Source: Thereva unica
Taxonomy: Eukaryota; Arthropoda; Insecta; Diptera; Therevidae
Length of the DNA: 64,000 bases
Direction of reading: 5' to 3'
Assembly: GCA_949987705.1 (NCBI GenBank)
Contig: OX465281.1
Location: 158,920,393-158,984,392, forward strand
In this document: in pieces, positions 11,375-21,299 of the stretch
Position numbering within the stretch: the stretch's first letter is position 1
Layout: each line of letters opens with the position of its first letter
The notes under the pieces: model-generated
The model's database searches: none
What the model saw: the letters and a program-made list of their open reading frames with translations, nothing else
What the model was told of the DNA's origin: nothing
Position numbers and translations under genes: made by a program

Positions 11375-12190
11375 TCAAGATTCATCATCCGTATCATTTA
11401 ATTCTCCAAAATATTGCGAAAGCGCTGTGCTTGTTTTTGAAGTTCCACTGGTGACCAATCTTGAATATCTATCTAATGTACCCATTTGTGCTTCAAATAA
11501 CACATCATTAATAAATTTTTGTGCTAGGATTTGCATTGTATTTGGTAATTTATCTAACTCGTTCGCGACATGCTTACCAAATATATGGTGTGGGCTTTCG
11601 TTAGCTTCAAGTTTCTGCTTTACAATTCCTAATAGTTGCGAAGCAGGATCATCAGGAAATTTCTTCCTTTTCACTCCCGTTTTTGTCGCGGCGTCCGATT
11701 GTTGGCTGTCCTGACTTGGTGAATCTAACATCTGAAAGTGAAGTTAATAAATGTCAATAATATTATTAGTTTACCTATCATTACAATTTTACCTCTATGC
11801 TCGATTCTTCAAACATATCCACTTTCTCCATATTCGATACACTGGTCCTTGGTGTGTCTTGATCACCCAAAAACAATAGATCATTATAGTACCACAGAGT
11901 AGGATGGTACACATCATCCGCAGAGGCACCAGATTTTGTTGATGCCATTACCTACTTTTTTTCTTTCCTTACGGAAGCAACTTCTCAAATTGTTTATTTT
12001 CTTCACCACACTATCCTTGTTTACTTGTTTGTCCACTTCTTTTAGTTTATTTATAAGTTTTTCAAACGCAGCATTTTTTTTTGTCTCTATCAGAATACTC
12101 CGCACTTTTTATTTTCCATAAGCATGGTTCACTTTCATAAATTTTGATAAAATCAGTAATAAATTCACGAGATAAATTCTTTTCCGCCAT
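11375..12190 (-). pseudogene. Harbinger second ORF: MADF/BESS-type DNA-binding partner protein
   Basis: Minus-strand gene converging on the HARBI1-like transposase. The ATG at 12190 starts MAEKNLSREF, then CLWKI, then a MADF core AAFEKLINKLKEVDKQ ... DSVVKKINNLRSCFRKE, then DDVYHPTLWYYNDLLFLGDQ. A predicted 61-bp intron (11792-11732, GTAAAATTG ... CTTTCAG) leads to exon 2 with FPDDPASQLLGIVKQ and a C-terminal region ending NDTDDES. Such Myb/MADF proteins assist Harbinger transposases in DNA binding and nuclear import. A shift in the A-run near 12085-12092 and another near 11945 break the first exon. Confidence 0.8.
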
Positions 12191-12330
12191 ATGTACGATT
12201 ATCACACTATTATTGGTAATAACTTATGACGCCTGCAAAAATTTACTCAACCAACTACTTCAAAACTTCAAACGTCAACAGAAATTCTAGGATATTAAAG
12301 TCGCACACCAAAAAAGTTGACGATATCGCC

Positions 12331-12418
12331 ACACACGCACCGATTTATCTTGAGATGTATAACAGTTTAACGAAAACTGTGCTAAATCTCAAGATAAATC
12401 GTTGCGTGTATGCGGCCC
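12331..12418. repeat. right end of the Harbinger element: terminal hairpin
   Basis: Arms ACACGCACCGATTTATC and GATAAATCGTTGCGTGTATG with a spacer around 12355-12385, ending GCGGCCC, which reads outward as GGGCCGC, a normal PIF/Harbinger terminus. No matching left end is present because the element is truncated near 9352. Confidence 0.6.
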
Positions 12419-12429
12419 TTTAGGGAATG

Positions 12430-13140
12430 AATTTCGCAAAATCCCTTCTAATAATCATTTAGATTATAACTACAGAGATATCGCCATATTATCGTCAATC
12501 CTCAAACTATTTGAAAAAAACTCATCTGCGACTAGATTTTCTACAGAAAAATCTCCTAATTACTCTGTGATATGGAAACAGTCATTTAAATCATGCTTTT
12601 TATACTGACTTCAGCATGGAATTTGATAAAGTAGACCATTCCATTCAATATTTTGATCTTCGATCTTTCCAAGAAATTAGATAATATCCCGCATCTCTTG
12701 TATGTGAACGATCTAAAATATATAGTGTTATCAAGTCCAAAACTGACGCATCCCTTATTCAGTCGAAACTCAATGCTTTAAAAGACTTGTGCACACCTTA
12801 TAAATTACATCCGAACACCAGCAAATGTGAGGCAATTATCTTCTCTCGGAAAAATAACAAGCAGCGTTATTATTATATTCTCAACGATAAGATGTTGAAT
12901 CAAGTCGATCCAATTGTCGATCTAAGAGTTGTAGTAGACAAAACGCTTAATTGGAATTTGCACTATGATAATATTACTGCCAGAACCAACATACTTTTGG
13001 CTTTATAAAGGCGCTCTCTTCAAGACTACAAAACATACGAAACTACTTATGGAATACGCACATTGGGCAGAGTATGCACTACAATACAAAGCCAGAGGTG
13101 TGTGAGTGAAAAATATCGTCTACAAAAACTTTGCATTTCT
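12430..13140 (+). pseudogene. non-LTR reverse transcriptase fragment, heavily decayed
   Basis: Recognisable RT and post-RT pieces in several frames: YTDFSMEFDKVDHS near 12600, LYVNDLK near 12700, then LIQSKLNALKDLCTPYKLH, NTSKCEAIIFSRK and IVDLRVVVDKTLNWNLHYDNI (12745-13000). The active-site YADD is not recognisable. Plus strand, in contrast to the other non-LTR pieces in this window. It lies between the Harbinger right end and the second MITE. Confidence 0.7.
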
Positions 13141-13214
13141 TTAATTTTTATTTAAGCAACAGGAACAAATAAATTTGTTTGTGGCATAAAGTCCACATAA
13201 AACAATGAAGAAAG

Positions 13215-14096
13215 TGGGGTTGCGATGATTTAAATCAAGTGATTTAAATCAACGATTAAATCGCGATTTTAATCAAATGATTTTTTTTCCAATTTCGACG
13301 ATTTAAATCAAATTTTTTTAAATCTACTCAAGTGTAGCAAATTTCACAAAACAATTACAACTGCCAAAAATGTTACAAAATATACATTCAAAAAACTACG
13401 AACTCAATTCAAAAAATATGTTTGCCAGGCTAAGTATGTACGTGTTTATTCGGTTCAGTTTACATCGGTAGAAAATATAGTCCAGGAGAGATAGGGAAAA
13501 TGTATTTAAAAGTTGAAATAAATCTACCCTGCGATTTCTTGACGCTATAATTAAGAGAAAAATCGTAGGAGTTCAATGAATTTTTTTGGATAAAATTGGT
13601 CCAGGGCAACAGGTGGTAAAAAGTTAATAATAGTAGCGAAAACACGTTTTTCCACGTTTTGGGTACGAAAAAAATGTTGTTTTGGAAAACAAAAAATACT
13701 ACATAATAGTGCTTAAAAGACTAAAATTATGAGTTTTGGACCATTGAAATCGGTTTTTGAAAAGGCCTTCAAGGATTATGGGAAATATAGATGTCATAAA
13801 AGTCTTTGAATCAAATTCTCCAAAAATCATAAAAGTTGAAGGCCTACAATGTGTCAGTGAATACACTGAACTTTCTTTCATTTTTTTTTCAATTATGTAA
13901 CATTTTTGGTCAGTTGTATGCGTTTTCATTTGACTTTGTTTGTTAAATTATGATTTGGTAAATTGTTATTTGGATTTCTTATAACAATATCGCAATATAA
14001 AATTTTTTGATTTAAATCTGATTTAAATCTGATTTAAATCAAAAAAATCGATTTATTCGATTTTTTTAAAAAAAATCGTGATTTTTTTCAACCCTA
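13215..14096. mobile_element. hAT-type MITE, copy 2, TSD GAAGAAAG
   Basis: 882 bp, nearly identical to copy 1 throughout. Left end TGGGGTTG (one change from TAGGGTTG), right end CAACCCTA. Exact 8-bp duplication GAAGAAAG at 13207-13214 and 14097-14104. Same orientation as copy 1. Confidence 0.92.
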
Positions 14097-14174
14097 GAAG
14101 AAAGTAATGAACTGACTATTTCACTTGCACTTCAGCAATATGGCTGAGGATTACCAAAGATTTGCACCTAAGTG

Positions 14175-14484
14175 AGACCTATAAAGGTAGCACCGCCAAT
14201 AGAGCACAATCAAAAAATGAAATGGTAATAATTAGCACAACAATAAATGCTAATTTATTACCACAATTAAAAATTTAATAGCATTTATTTTAAAAAAAAA
14301 AACTAAGTTTGTGCTAGCTTGTATGCAAGCTAGCACACATCGGTAATAAATTATAAAAAAGTGGTATTTATTCGCACAACATTTAGTGCTTATTTATTAC
14401 TTCACTAACTGTTTGATTTATTTGTAATTATTTATAAATAATAATCAATAAAAAAAATTTTATGACAAGTCAGCACAGCCAACA
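14175..14484 (+). repeat. left terminal inverted repeat of the composite element
   Basis: Pairs with 17194-17502. Contains an internal perfect hairpin around GTGCTAGCTTG / CAAGCTAGCAC (14313-14339). Confidence 0.9.
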
Positions 14485-14487
14485 GGC

Positions 14488-15918
14488 TCAGGGCCGGACG
14501 AAAAGTCTTGTGGAAGTTCATTTATATGTTCCGAGATATCGAGTTATAGACAGGGAAAAGTTTTGAGCCGTTTGGATTGCATTGATATGTCAAAAATTAT
14601 CTTCATCTGGTTGGAATACAGAGGACGAGAAAGATTTGAGGAAGAACGATGCAAAATTTTCACAAATTTCGGCTGGATTAGAACTAAGGGAGTTCTCGTA
14701 TTGCATGGTGTAAGGGTAATTATCAACTTTTTTCTTTGTGTTGATAAATTGAAAGAATGCTCTGGGATCACCATACACTTTACCTTCCATGTTTCTGAGG
14801 TACTCTTTATAGAGGTTTTCGGAGAGAGCATGAAATTGGTCATAGCAATTGAGAAATGCATCGAAACTCGCAGTGTCTTTCTTCTTCAGGTAGGTTTTCC
14901 AGAGTTTATTCTTCAGGTTTTTGGTACGTCTCAACTCGTTGTTGTACCACGGTGGGGATGATCTGGGCGATTTTAACGGCTCGATAGGTACATAGGATGC
15001 GAAAGTTTCATACAGGATGGAGTAAAATCTGGCTACATCGACATCCAACTCATTAGGTGAGAGCAACCAATTGAAATCGACCGAAGTGAGCTTGGATGAG
15101 AGTTCCTCAAGGTTGGCTTTTTTAAAGTTAAAGGTAAAGGTTGTCTCCTCTGGGATTGGCTTATTGTTAAAGACAGAACAATAGCTCAGTAGGAGAGGAG
15201 GGTGATAATATATCGACAGGTGACAAGACAATTGAGCTAGGCTCAACATTCATGTTGTCTGAGTCGGAAAAGAATACAAGATCTAACCGCCTTCCTAAAA
15301 TATTATTCACACCGCTCATTTGGCACAAGCCGCAGGAAAATAAGGAATTCAGAAAGTTGGATTCCCTAGAGTTAAGGTTGTTTCCAGGAAGGTAGTTATC
15401 GTCATCATCGCAAGATACCCATTTAACATTGGGTAAGTTAAAATCACCTACAAGTAGGAGTTCATCTTTGGAATCCATCATATCTTGGATATGATTTATG
15501 CAAGCGATTAGAATATCATAGAGATTTTGACCTCTATCGTCAAGAGTGCTGAACATATCTGGTGGGATGTAACAGCAGATTAAAAATAAGTTGTTATGAA
15601 CAAGGGAGACTTTGAGAGCGAGGACCTCAATGTCTAAAGTATTGGAAAAATCAGGAAGCGTTATTAAGCAACAGTTGAGAAGGTTACTACATGCAAGTAG
15701 TACACCACCTCCACGAGCCTCCGAGTCAATATATCTATCCCTCCGAAAAACTTGGAAAGAAGAGTCGAAAAGTTCGGCATTAAGAATCCCACTGTATAGC
15801 CATGTTTCTGTAAAAGCGATTATATCGAAATCGCTGGCCGAAGTCGACAGAAACACATCTTGGGTTTTGGATCTGATTTTCCTCACGTTTTGGTAATAGA
15901 GGGAAAGCGTCTTAAGTT
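14488..15918 (-). pseudogene. non-LTR retrotransposon fragment captured inside the composite element
   Basis: Minus-strand endonuclease plus beginning of RT, nearly identical to 42485-43919 in the full-length copy. Starts within TLSLYYQNVRKIRSK and includes TETWLYSG, LLVGDFNLPNVKW and the linker PPWYNNELRRTKNLK. It ends within the motif before RT (GPD). A small insertion near 15210 (ATAATATATCG versus ATAATTATCG) shifts the frame. Both ends are abrupt: one touches the left TIR, the other lies in the A-run that precedes the endonuclease and joins the inverted duplicate with 3 bp of shared sequence. Confidence 0.9.
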
Positions 15919-16440
15919 TCGGAAGGAAGGTCTTGCAGTTTTTTCTCTTCGACGTCAAATACCGTTGACGTATCTACGAAAACAAATGGCCCTGAAATGG
16001 AACAACACATATAGTATAAACGACCATCGTTGAAGTGACTGTGTGCAATAAAGGCTGCCCCCCATTAACGAAAAAAATATTTGCAAAAGCATTCAACAGG
16101 GGCGTATTGGTAGATCCAAATGCTCAAATCAGGATGGCAGAAGAATGTTTTTTGGCGAATAATCCTTGTTCTAAAAACACCTGCAACGGTGTTCAAAAAT
16201 CAGCCATAAAGGAAGTGGGTAAGAATTTTATTTTATTACCATGTGAACTGAGTTATCAATTTTTAAACTTTGCACTGAGAATCGACATGTCAGTTACTGT
16301 GAGAAGAATTCTAAATTTTAGACTGTTATTGACAAGTTTATACTATATGTGTTGTTCCATTTCAGGGCCATTTGTTTTCGTAGATACGTCAACGGTATTT
16401 GACGTCGAAGAGAAAAAACTGCAAGACCTTCCTTCCGAAA
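15917..16440. repeat. 105-bp perfect inverted duplication around a 314-bp spacer
   Basis: 15917-16021 is the exact reverse complement of 16336-16440. The right arm is the in-place 3' splice site and first codons of exon 2 of the ubiquitin-protease-like gene; the left arm is an inverted extra copy fused to the non-LTR fragment. Confidence 0.95.
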
Positions 16441-16784
16441 TGCTGAACCCTATCAAACCTGAGACAAAAATGAGACTGATTGGCGTTATTGCTTTCCGAA
16501 ATTCGAGACGATCACGAACTCAAATTGTGACAGAAGAAGAAATGGGACTCTTTGTAGGACACTACACAGCTGTTGTGAAAAGGGGTCATCGATGGTACGA
16601 GTATTGCGATTGGAATTGTACGTGTTCTACAATGAGAACTACTTCCAAAATTGTTCCTCACCTTCTGATATATTTCAACGACGATTTATTAGAATTTCTT
16701 AACCCTTTTTATTCTATTAATCTATTTTTCCAATTTAAAAGAAGCAGACATTTTTTCGTATTCATTTCAATCGTTTTTCTATAA
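16035..16784 (+). CDS. ubiquitin-specific-protease-like gene fragment, two exons
   Basis: C-terminal half of a peptidase C19-like fold. Exon 1 (to about 16218) reads NKGCPPLTKKIFAKAF ... NNPCSKNTCNGVQKSAIKEV; the donor GTAAGAAT and acceptor CCATTTCAG bound a 147-bp intron (16219-16365). Exon 2 reads GPFVFVDTSTVFDVEE, then RLIGVIAFRNSRRSRTQ and FVGHYTAVVKRGHRWYEYCDW, matching the USP pattern of a GHYTA active-site His box and the following W-x-x-x-D. It then carries HLLIYFNDD. The N-terminal Cys box of a USP is absent, so it would not be an active protease by itself. It sits inside the MULE-like element; it may be captured host sequence or element cargo. Family call is by motif only. Confidence 0.6.
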   Translation: MTVCNKGCPPLTKKIFAKAFNRGVLVDPNAQIRMAEECFLANNPCSKNTCNGVQKSAIKEVGKNFILLPCELSYQFLNFALRIDMSVTVRRILNFRLLLTSLYYMCCSISGPFVFVDTSTVFDVEEKKLQDLPSEMLNPIKPETKMRLIGVIAFRNSRRSRTQIVTEEEMGLFVGHYTAVVKRGHRWYEYCDWNCTCSTMRTTSKIVPHLLIYFNDDLLEFLNPFYSINLFFQFKRSRHFFVFISIVFL

Positions 16785-17193
16785 CAAATGTTTTAATGAA
16801 ACATTTAGTATTAATTTGAAATAGTTTTAGTTTGTTCTTGTTTTTACCCTCTATAATATTCAAACAATTTTTAGCCTTAGTTTAAACACGATTTTAAATG
16901 GAAATGTCCAATCATTGTCTCCTAGATATCAATCATAATTATAATATTTTGTTCCAAATATTTTGTCATGTTCAAGAATATGTCGCTAAAAAAACAAAGA
17001 ATCGAATTATAAAAAAGAGTTATTATTATTATAGTGATAATGTTTCGAAAACTTCATAAACGTATAAATATTTGAAATACCTTTGAACGTTGTTTTATTT
17101 TTATGCTAAAAATGGTCGTTTTTAATCTTTATTTCGTGTTTACAAAGTTTTCGGTCATTTAATTTATATGATGATTTCTTACTGATGAGATCT

Positions 17194-17502
17194 TGTTGGC
17201 TGTGCTGACTTGTCATAAATTTTTTTTTATTGATTATTATTTATAAATAATTACAAATAAATCAAACAGTTAGTGCAGTAATAAATAAGCACTAAATGTT
17301 GTGCGAATAAATACCACTTTTTTATAATTTATTACCGATGTGTGCTAGCTTGCATACAAGCTAGCACAAACTTAGTTTTTTTTTAAAAATAAATGTTATT
17401 AAATTTTTAATTATGGTAATAAATTAGCATTTATTGTTGTGCTAATTATTACCATATCATTTTTTGATTGTGCTGTATTGGCGGTGCTACCTTTATAGGT
17501 CT
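17194..17502 (-). repeat. right terminal inverted repeat of the composite element
   Basis: Reverse complement of 14175-14484 with few mismatches, including the TGTGCTAGCTTG hairpin. Confidence 0.9.
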
Positions 17503-17511
17503 ACCTAAGTG

Positions 17512-17929
17512 ACAGTACAGAACACCACAGAAAAAAACGAAATTTTATTTCATCTGCATAATACAAGGCTTATATAACCACGGAACTTTGTTGACTAGAT
17601 TAATTTTGATTATAAAACATAACCAAAACTATTAGTTAAGTTCAAACTACTTTTCAAAGTAAGCACACGGTGAAAATCAGTACATCTTGCTTCTATACGA
17701 TAAGATCTCGTTGAAATCGATCGTTTTAAACAACTTTAACGGGGTTTTTAATAATGCCAACACATATCAGCCTAAGATGTAAGAAAAATTAGTTGATTTT
17801 TCATGGATTTTATCACACCAGATTTTTAGTTTCTTCTACGTACATAGTTCAAGAAAAGGCTATAAGAAGCCTGCCGGTACCACATTCGAAAATATGATGC
17901 AATAAAAAAATGCACAGTCACGAAAGAGG
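17512..17929. other. spacer with no recognised feature
   Basis: Unique-looking AT-rich sequence between two elements whose target duplications are intact, so probably older resident DNA. No ORF or repeat found. Confidence 0.5.
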
Positions 17930-17937
17930 GAGTACAT

Positions 17938-18277
17938 TAGGGGGTATCGAAAAAAGCCAATTTTTTATGATGCTTTTGGGGTAGAGCGGAAAAGTTGCCT
18001 CTATACATAAGTAACTTCTGTACAAAATTTCGCCACCCTAGGATAATGTCTTCTGTTCTGGCAAGGGACGTGAAATTTCAAAAATTTAGTAAAATCGTAG
18101 AATTTTTTATTTTTTTGGAAATTTTTTTCAAATGTCACAGCACTTTGCGGTAGTGTGAAAAAGTTGCATCTATGTATGGTTAATTACTGTGCAAAATTTC
18201 ACGAACCACGGACAATATGTTCTGTTCTGGCAAGGAGCCTGAAATTACCCAAAAATTTACAAAAACACAGTTATTTC
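17938..18277 (+). repeat. left compound TIR of the hAT-like element
   Basis: Two direct sub-blocks, starting GTAGAGCGG at 17981 and GTAGTGTG at 18150 (period 169), both containing AAAAGTTGC, GTGCAAAATTTC-like and TTCTGTTCTGGCAAGG motifs. Matches the reverse complement of 20310-20649. Confidence 0.9.
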
Positions 18278-18381
18278 TTTATACTTTTAGATATAAATAT
18301 GATTCATTAACAATTATTTTTTTAGCAGCAGATTTTCCAGATCATCATTATTATTAAACACTAATTATTGACCACTAATTA

Positions 18382-20191
18382 ATGATTATTAATTATTACT
18401 CTTTTTCTGGATCGCTCGATTTTCAAGAAACCAAAAAGCTCCAAGCACGTGCTGAAAGGAAGAGTAAAGAATTCCTTCGTAGTTCTAAATCTACCGCCTC
18501 ATGCTCATCGCTGCCTGATGGTGATGAGCCCTCATCAACATCAACGTTCTTAGAAGAAGATGAGACAATGGATGAGGATAAGGAACTTGAATCTGATGAC
18601 TACGACTACAACTATAATCCCGGACCGAAGACTTCATCCTCTCTGCAAATGCGAAGGAAACTTACAAATACCACCTTAATAAGCCAAAGATTTGGGGTAT
18701 CGCTTCAAGCCACGGCTGCCATAGCTTCTAGCGTTCTGCACGACGTAGGCCTAGTCTCTGAATCAGATACATCTTTAGTGATTGATAAGAGCAAAATTGC
18801 TAGAGAAAGGTATCGAACCATGCAAGAGCTTAAAAGTGAGAGTTCGGACATTGACAATGATCATATAACAGGTCTTTACTTCGACGGCCGACGTGACAAA
18901 ACATTGTCCACTGAAAAGGGGGATGATAAATACTACCAACGAACAATTTTAGAGGAACACTATTCCTTGGTGAAAGAGCCAGGATCTAGCTACGTTGGTC
19001 ATGTTACGCCAGCTTCAGGATCAAGTCTGGCCATTGCTGAAAGTATTTACGACTATATCACAGCAGAAGTGCCCGGAGGTTTAAACCATATTCTTGTTCT
19101 AGGGGGTGATGGAACGGTCAAAAATACTGGAGTTCACAATGGGGACTGCGTCGTCTTGAACTGAAGACCGGGAGAGCTGTGCAATGGGCTGTTTGTCAAT
19201 TACATTTCAACGAATTGCCTCTGCGCCACTTGTTCCAGTCCCTCGATGGTCCCACCTCCGGACCCACTTCCTACACTGGTTGCATTGGAAAATTGTTGAA
19301 TGCGTGTGAGCTGCTTCCAGTGGTAAAATTTGAGCCAATTAACTGCACCTTGCCATCTGATGATATATCCACTTTGAGTAAGGACCAGAAGTATCTGAGG
19401 GATATTGCTCTCGCCGTTAGCTCAGGCATATGTCCTCAAAGTCTGGCTAAACGCAATCCAGGTCCCCTAAACATGTCCCGCTGGTTGACAACAGCCAACA
19501 GGATATTAAGACTGTATGTTTCCACCACAGAACCATCAGACAACTTACGTACCATAGTAGAGTTCGTAATCAGGGTGTATGTGCCATCTTGGTTCCGCAT
19601 CAAAATCCATCATTCAATTAAGGAGAGAGCTCGGCATCTTTACCATTTTATTCAGTCATCCAGATACTTGGATCAAGTTAACCGCAACGTCATTGACCCA
19701 GTGATTTCTCGGAATGCTTACTTCGCATCTCCAGAAAACATTCTACTCGCGATGCTGACTGATAAGAGAACACATATCAGAGCCCTTGGCATTCGAAGGG
19801 TCATAAAAGCACGAGAATCAGGTGAGACGGTTGGACACGTTGGGATTAGAAAGTTCGATATTCCAAAAATAAATTTCGAAGCAAACGACTATATCGATCT
19901 AATTGACTGGTCGTCCAGCGAAGTAACTCCACCACCAATACTGAATGATGTGACTACAGAAGAGTTGAAAAAATGCTGGAAGAACCAATACCAATTGACT
20001 GGACTTTTACAAAGTTCCCATGCCACACACAAGCTGTGGAAAGGACAGTAAAATTGGTTACGGAGGCCTCAAAGAAAGTGTGTGGTCATAACAAACGGGA
20101 CGGATTTATTCGCTCAACTCTGAAATCGAGAAAGGCTATGCCTGAATTTAGGTCCAAGAGACAGTACAATGTACAAAACCTAAAGACCTAA
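18382..20191 (+). pseudogene. divergent hAT-like transposase, two single-base frameshifts
   Basis: Encoded in three frames: 18382-19140, about 19141-19970, and 19973-20191. The N-terminus is acidic (EEDETMDEDKELESDD). Likely catalytic residues: D168 in LYFDGRRDKT, D243 in VLGGDGTVKNTG, and E in HTQAVERTVKL about 310 residues later. Spacings (75 and about 310) parallel Hermes D180, D248, E572. About 25 residues after the second Asp comes WAVCQLHFNELPLRH, corresponding to the hAT C-x2-H motif. Then SLDGPTSGP and SKDQKYLRDIALAVSSG. A base is missing in the G-run at 19141-19144 and another shift lies in the A-run near 19966-19971. The hAT relationship is my inference from spacing, the TSD and the ends; otherwise the protein is of a type usually left uncharacterised. 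Confidence 0.75.
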
Positions 20192-20309
20192 GAAAATACA
20201 CATTTTCGTACTTTTAATTTTGAATACTTATGTCTTAATTCTTATATTTCATAGATGAGAGTGTATGACAACTCTGGATTATGTTTAATAAATGCTAGTT
20301 GAATAATGA

Positions 20310-20649
20310 AAAAAACAGTGTTTTTGTCGATTTTTGGGTAATTTCAGGCTTCTTGCCAGGGCAGAACATATTGTCCCTGGGGCGTCCAATTTTGCACAGT
20401 AATTAACCATACATAGGTGCAACTTTTGCACACTACCGCAAAGTGCTGTGACATTTGAAAAAAATTTCCAAAAAAGTAAAAAAATTTGACGATTTTACTA
20501 AATTTTTGAAGTTTCACGTCCCTTGCCAGAACAGAAGACATTATCCTAGGGTGGTGAAATTTTGTACAGAAGTTACTTATGTATAGAGGCAACTTTTCCG
20601 CTCTACCCCAAAATCATCATAAAAAATTTGCTTTTTTCGATCCCCCCTA
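20310..20649 (-). repeat. right compound TIR of the hAT-like element
   Basis: Inverted copy of 17938-18277, with the same two-block structure. Confidence 0.9.
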
Positions 20650-20657
20650 GAGTACAT

Positions 20658-20982
20658 GCACATTCCAGCAAAACAAAGCAAACCATATCATTTGTTATAA
20701 GAAACCTTACCAAACCCAGAAAATTACAATTTATTTAGGGTTTATTCAAATTAATGATTGTAGTGGAATTTTAAAAACACTTTTATCCCCTTTTTATTTC
20801 TAGTAGTTAGTCATTGAAATCACCTAAAAATTCATTCCTCATTTCCAGTTCGAGAGAATATTAACTTAATAAAAAAATATTTCAACCAGTGAAATGGTGT
20901 ATGGTGGCAGGCTAAGAAGAGCATATATTTTTTTTTACAAGTTAAACAACAAAAAAAGACGGGAAGTGCCATGGCTTCTCGA
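20658..20982. other. spacer with no recognised feature
   Basis: AT-rich, no ORF or repeat of note. Confidence 0.5.
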
Positions 20983-21299
20983 TGGCACAGCAGGCGCGGA
21001 TTTAGAATTTTGTTTTGGGGGGGGGTCACGAAATTAAAAGTAAACCAAGAAAGCGAAACACTGAAAGCATTCGACGATTTACTTGGACAAAATGGAACGC
21101 TTTCATTTCACCAATGGAACCAATATTATCAGAGTGTGGTAGAAGCTGAAAAAAGTTTCCTTCAGACTTTTCATAACCCAGTTTCTGTGTGTACAACGGG
21201 ACTCACAAGTAAAAGAAAGCCGAGATCGATGTTATTATGTAGGGATAATGAACTTCTCTATAATTGTGAGACAGATAGAAAAGTAGATATTCTGGTGGC

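Larger units (their letters stand above)
14175..17502. mobile_element. MULE-like composite element with long TIRs, 9-bp TSD and captured sequences
   Basis: 3328 bp. The ends are inverted repeats of about 310 bp beginning AGACCTATAAAGGTAGCACC. A perfect 9-bp duplication ACCTAAGTG flanks it (14166-14174 and 17503-17511). Inside, in order: left TIR, a minus-strand piece of the CR1/Jockey-like non-LTR element found complete at 40740-45432, an inverted 105-bp duplicate of ubiquitin-protease gene sequence, and the plus-strand ubiquitin-protease-like gene; then the right TIR. Long TIRs, 9-bp TSD and foreign cargo are hallmarks of Mutator-like Pack-MULEs. No MULE transposase is present, so assignment to MULEs rests on structure alone. 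Confidence 0.8.
17938..20649 (+). mobile_element. divergent hAT-like transposon with 340-bp compound TIRs, TSD GAGTACAT
   Basis: 2712 bp. Ends TAGGGGGTATCGAAAAAAGC on the left and the inverted equivalent (TAGGGGGGATCG...) on the right; flanked by an exact 8-bp duplication GAGTACAT (17930-17937 and 20650-20657). TIRs are about 340 bp and each consists of two related blocks in tandem. One transposase gene lies between them. The 8-bp TSD and TAGGG end fit hAT. The long compound TIRs are unusual for hAT, whose TIRs are normally 10-25 bp. Confidence 0.88.

Noticed and set aside
20391..20592. ORF within the right TIR of the hAT-like element
   Set aside because: Reads through inverted-repeat sequence with no coding pattern.
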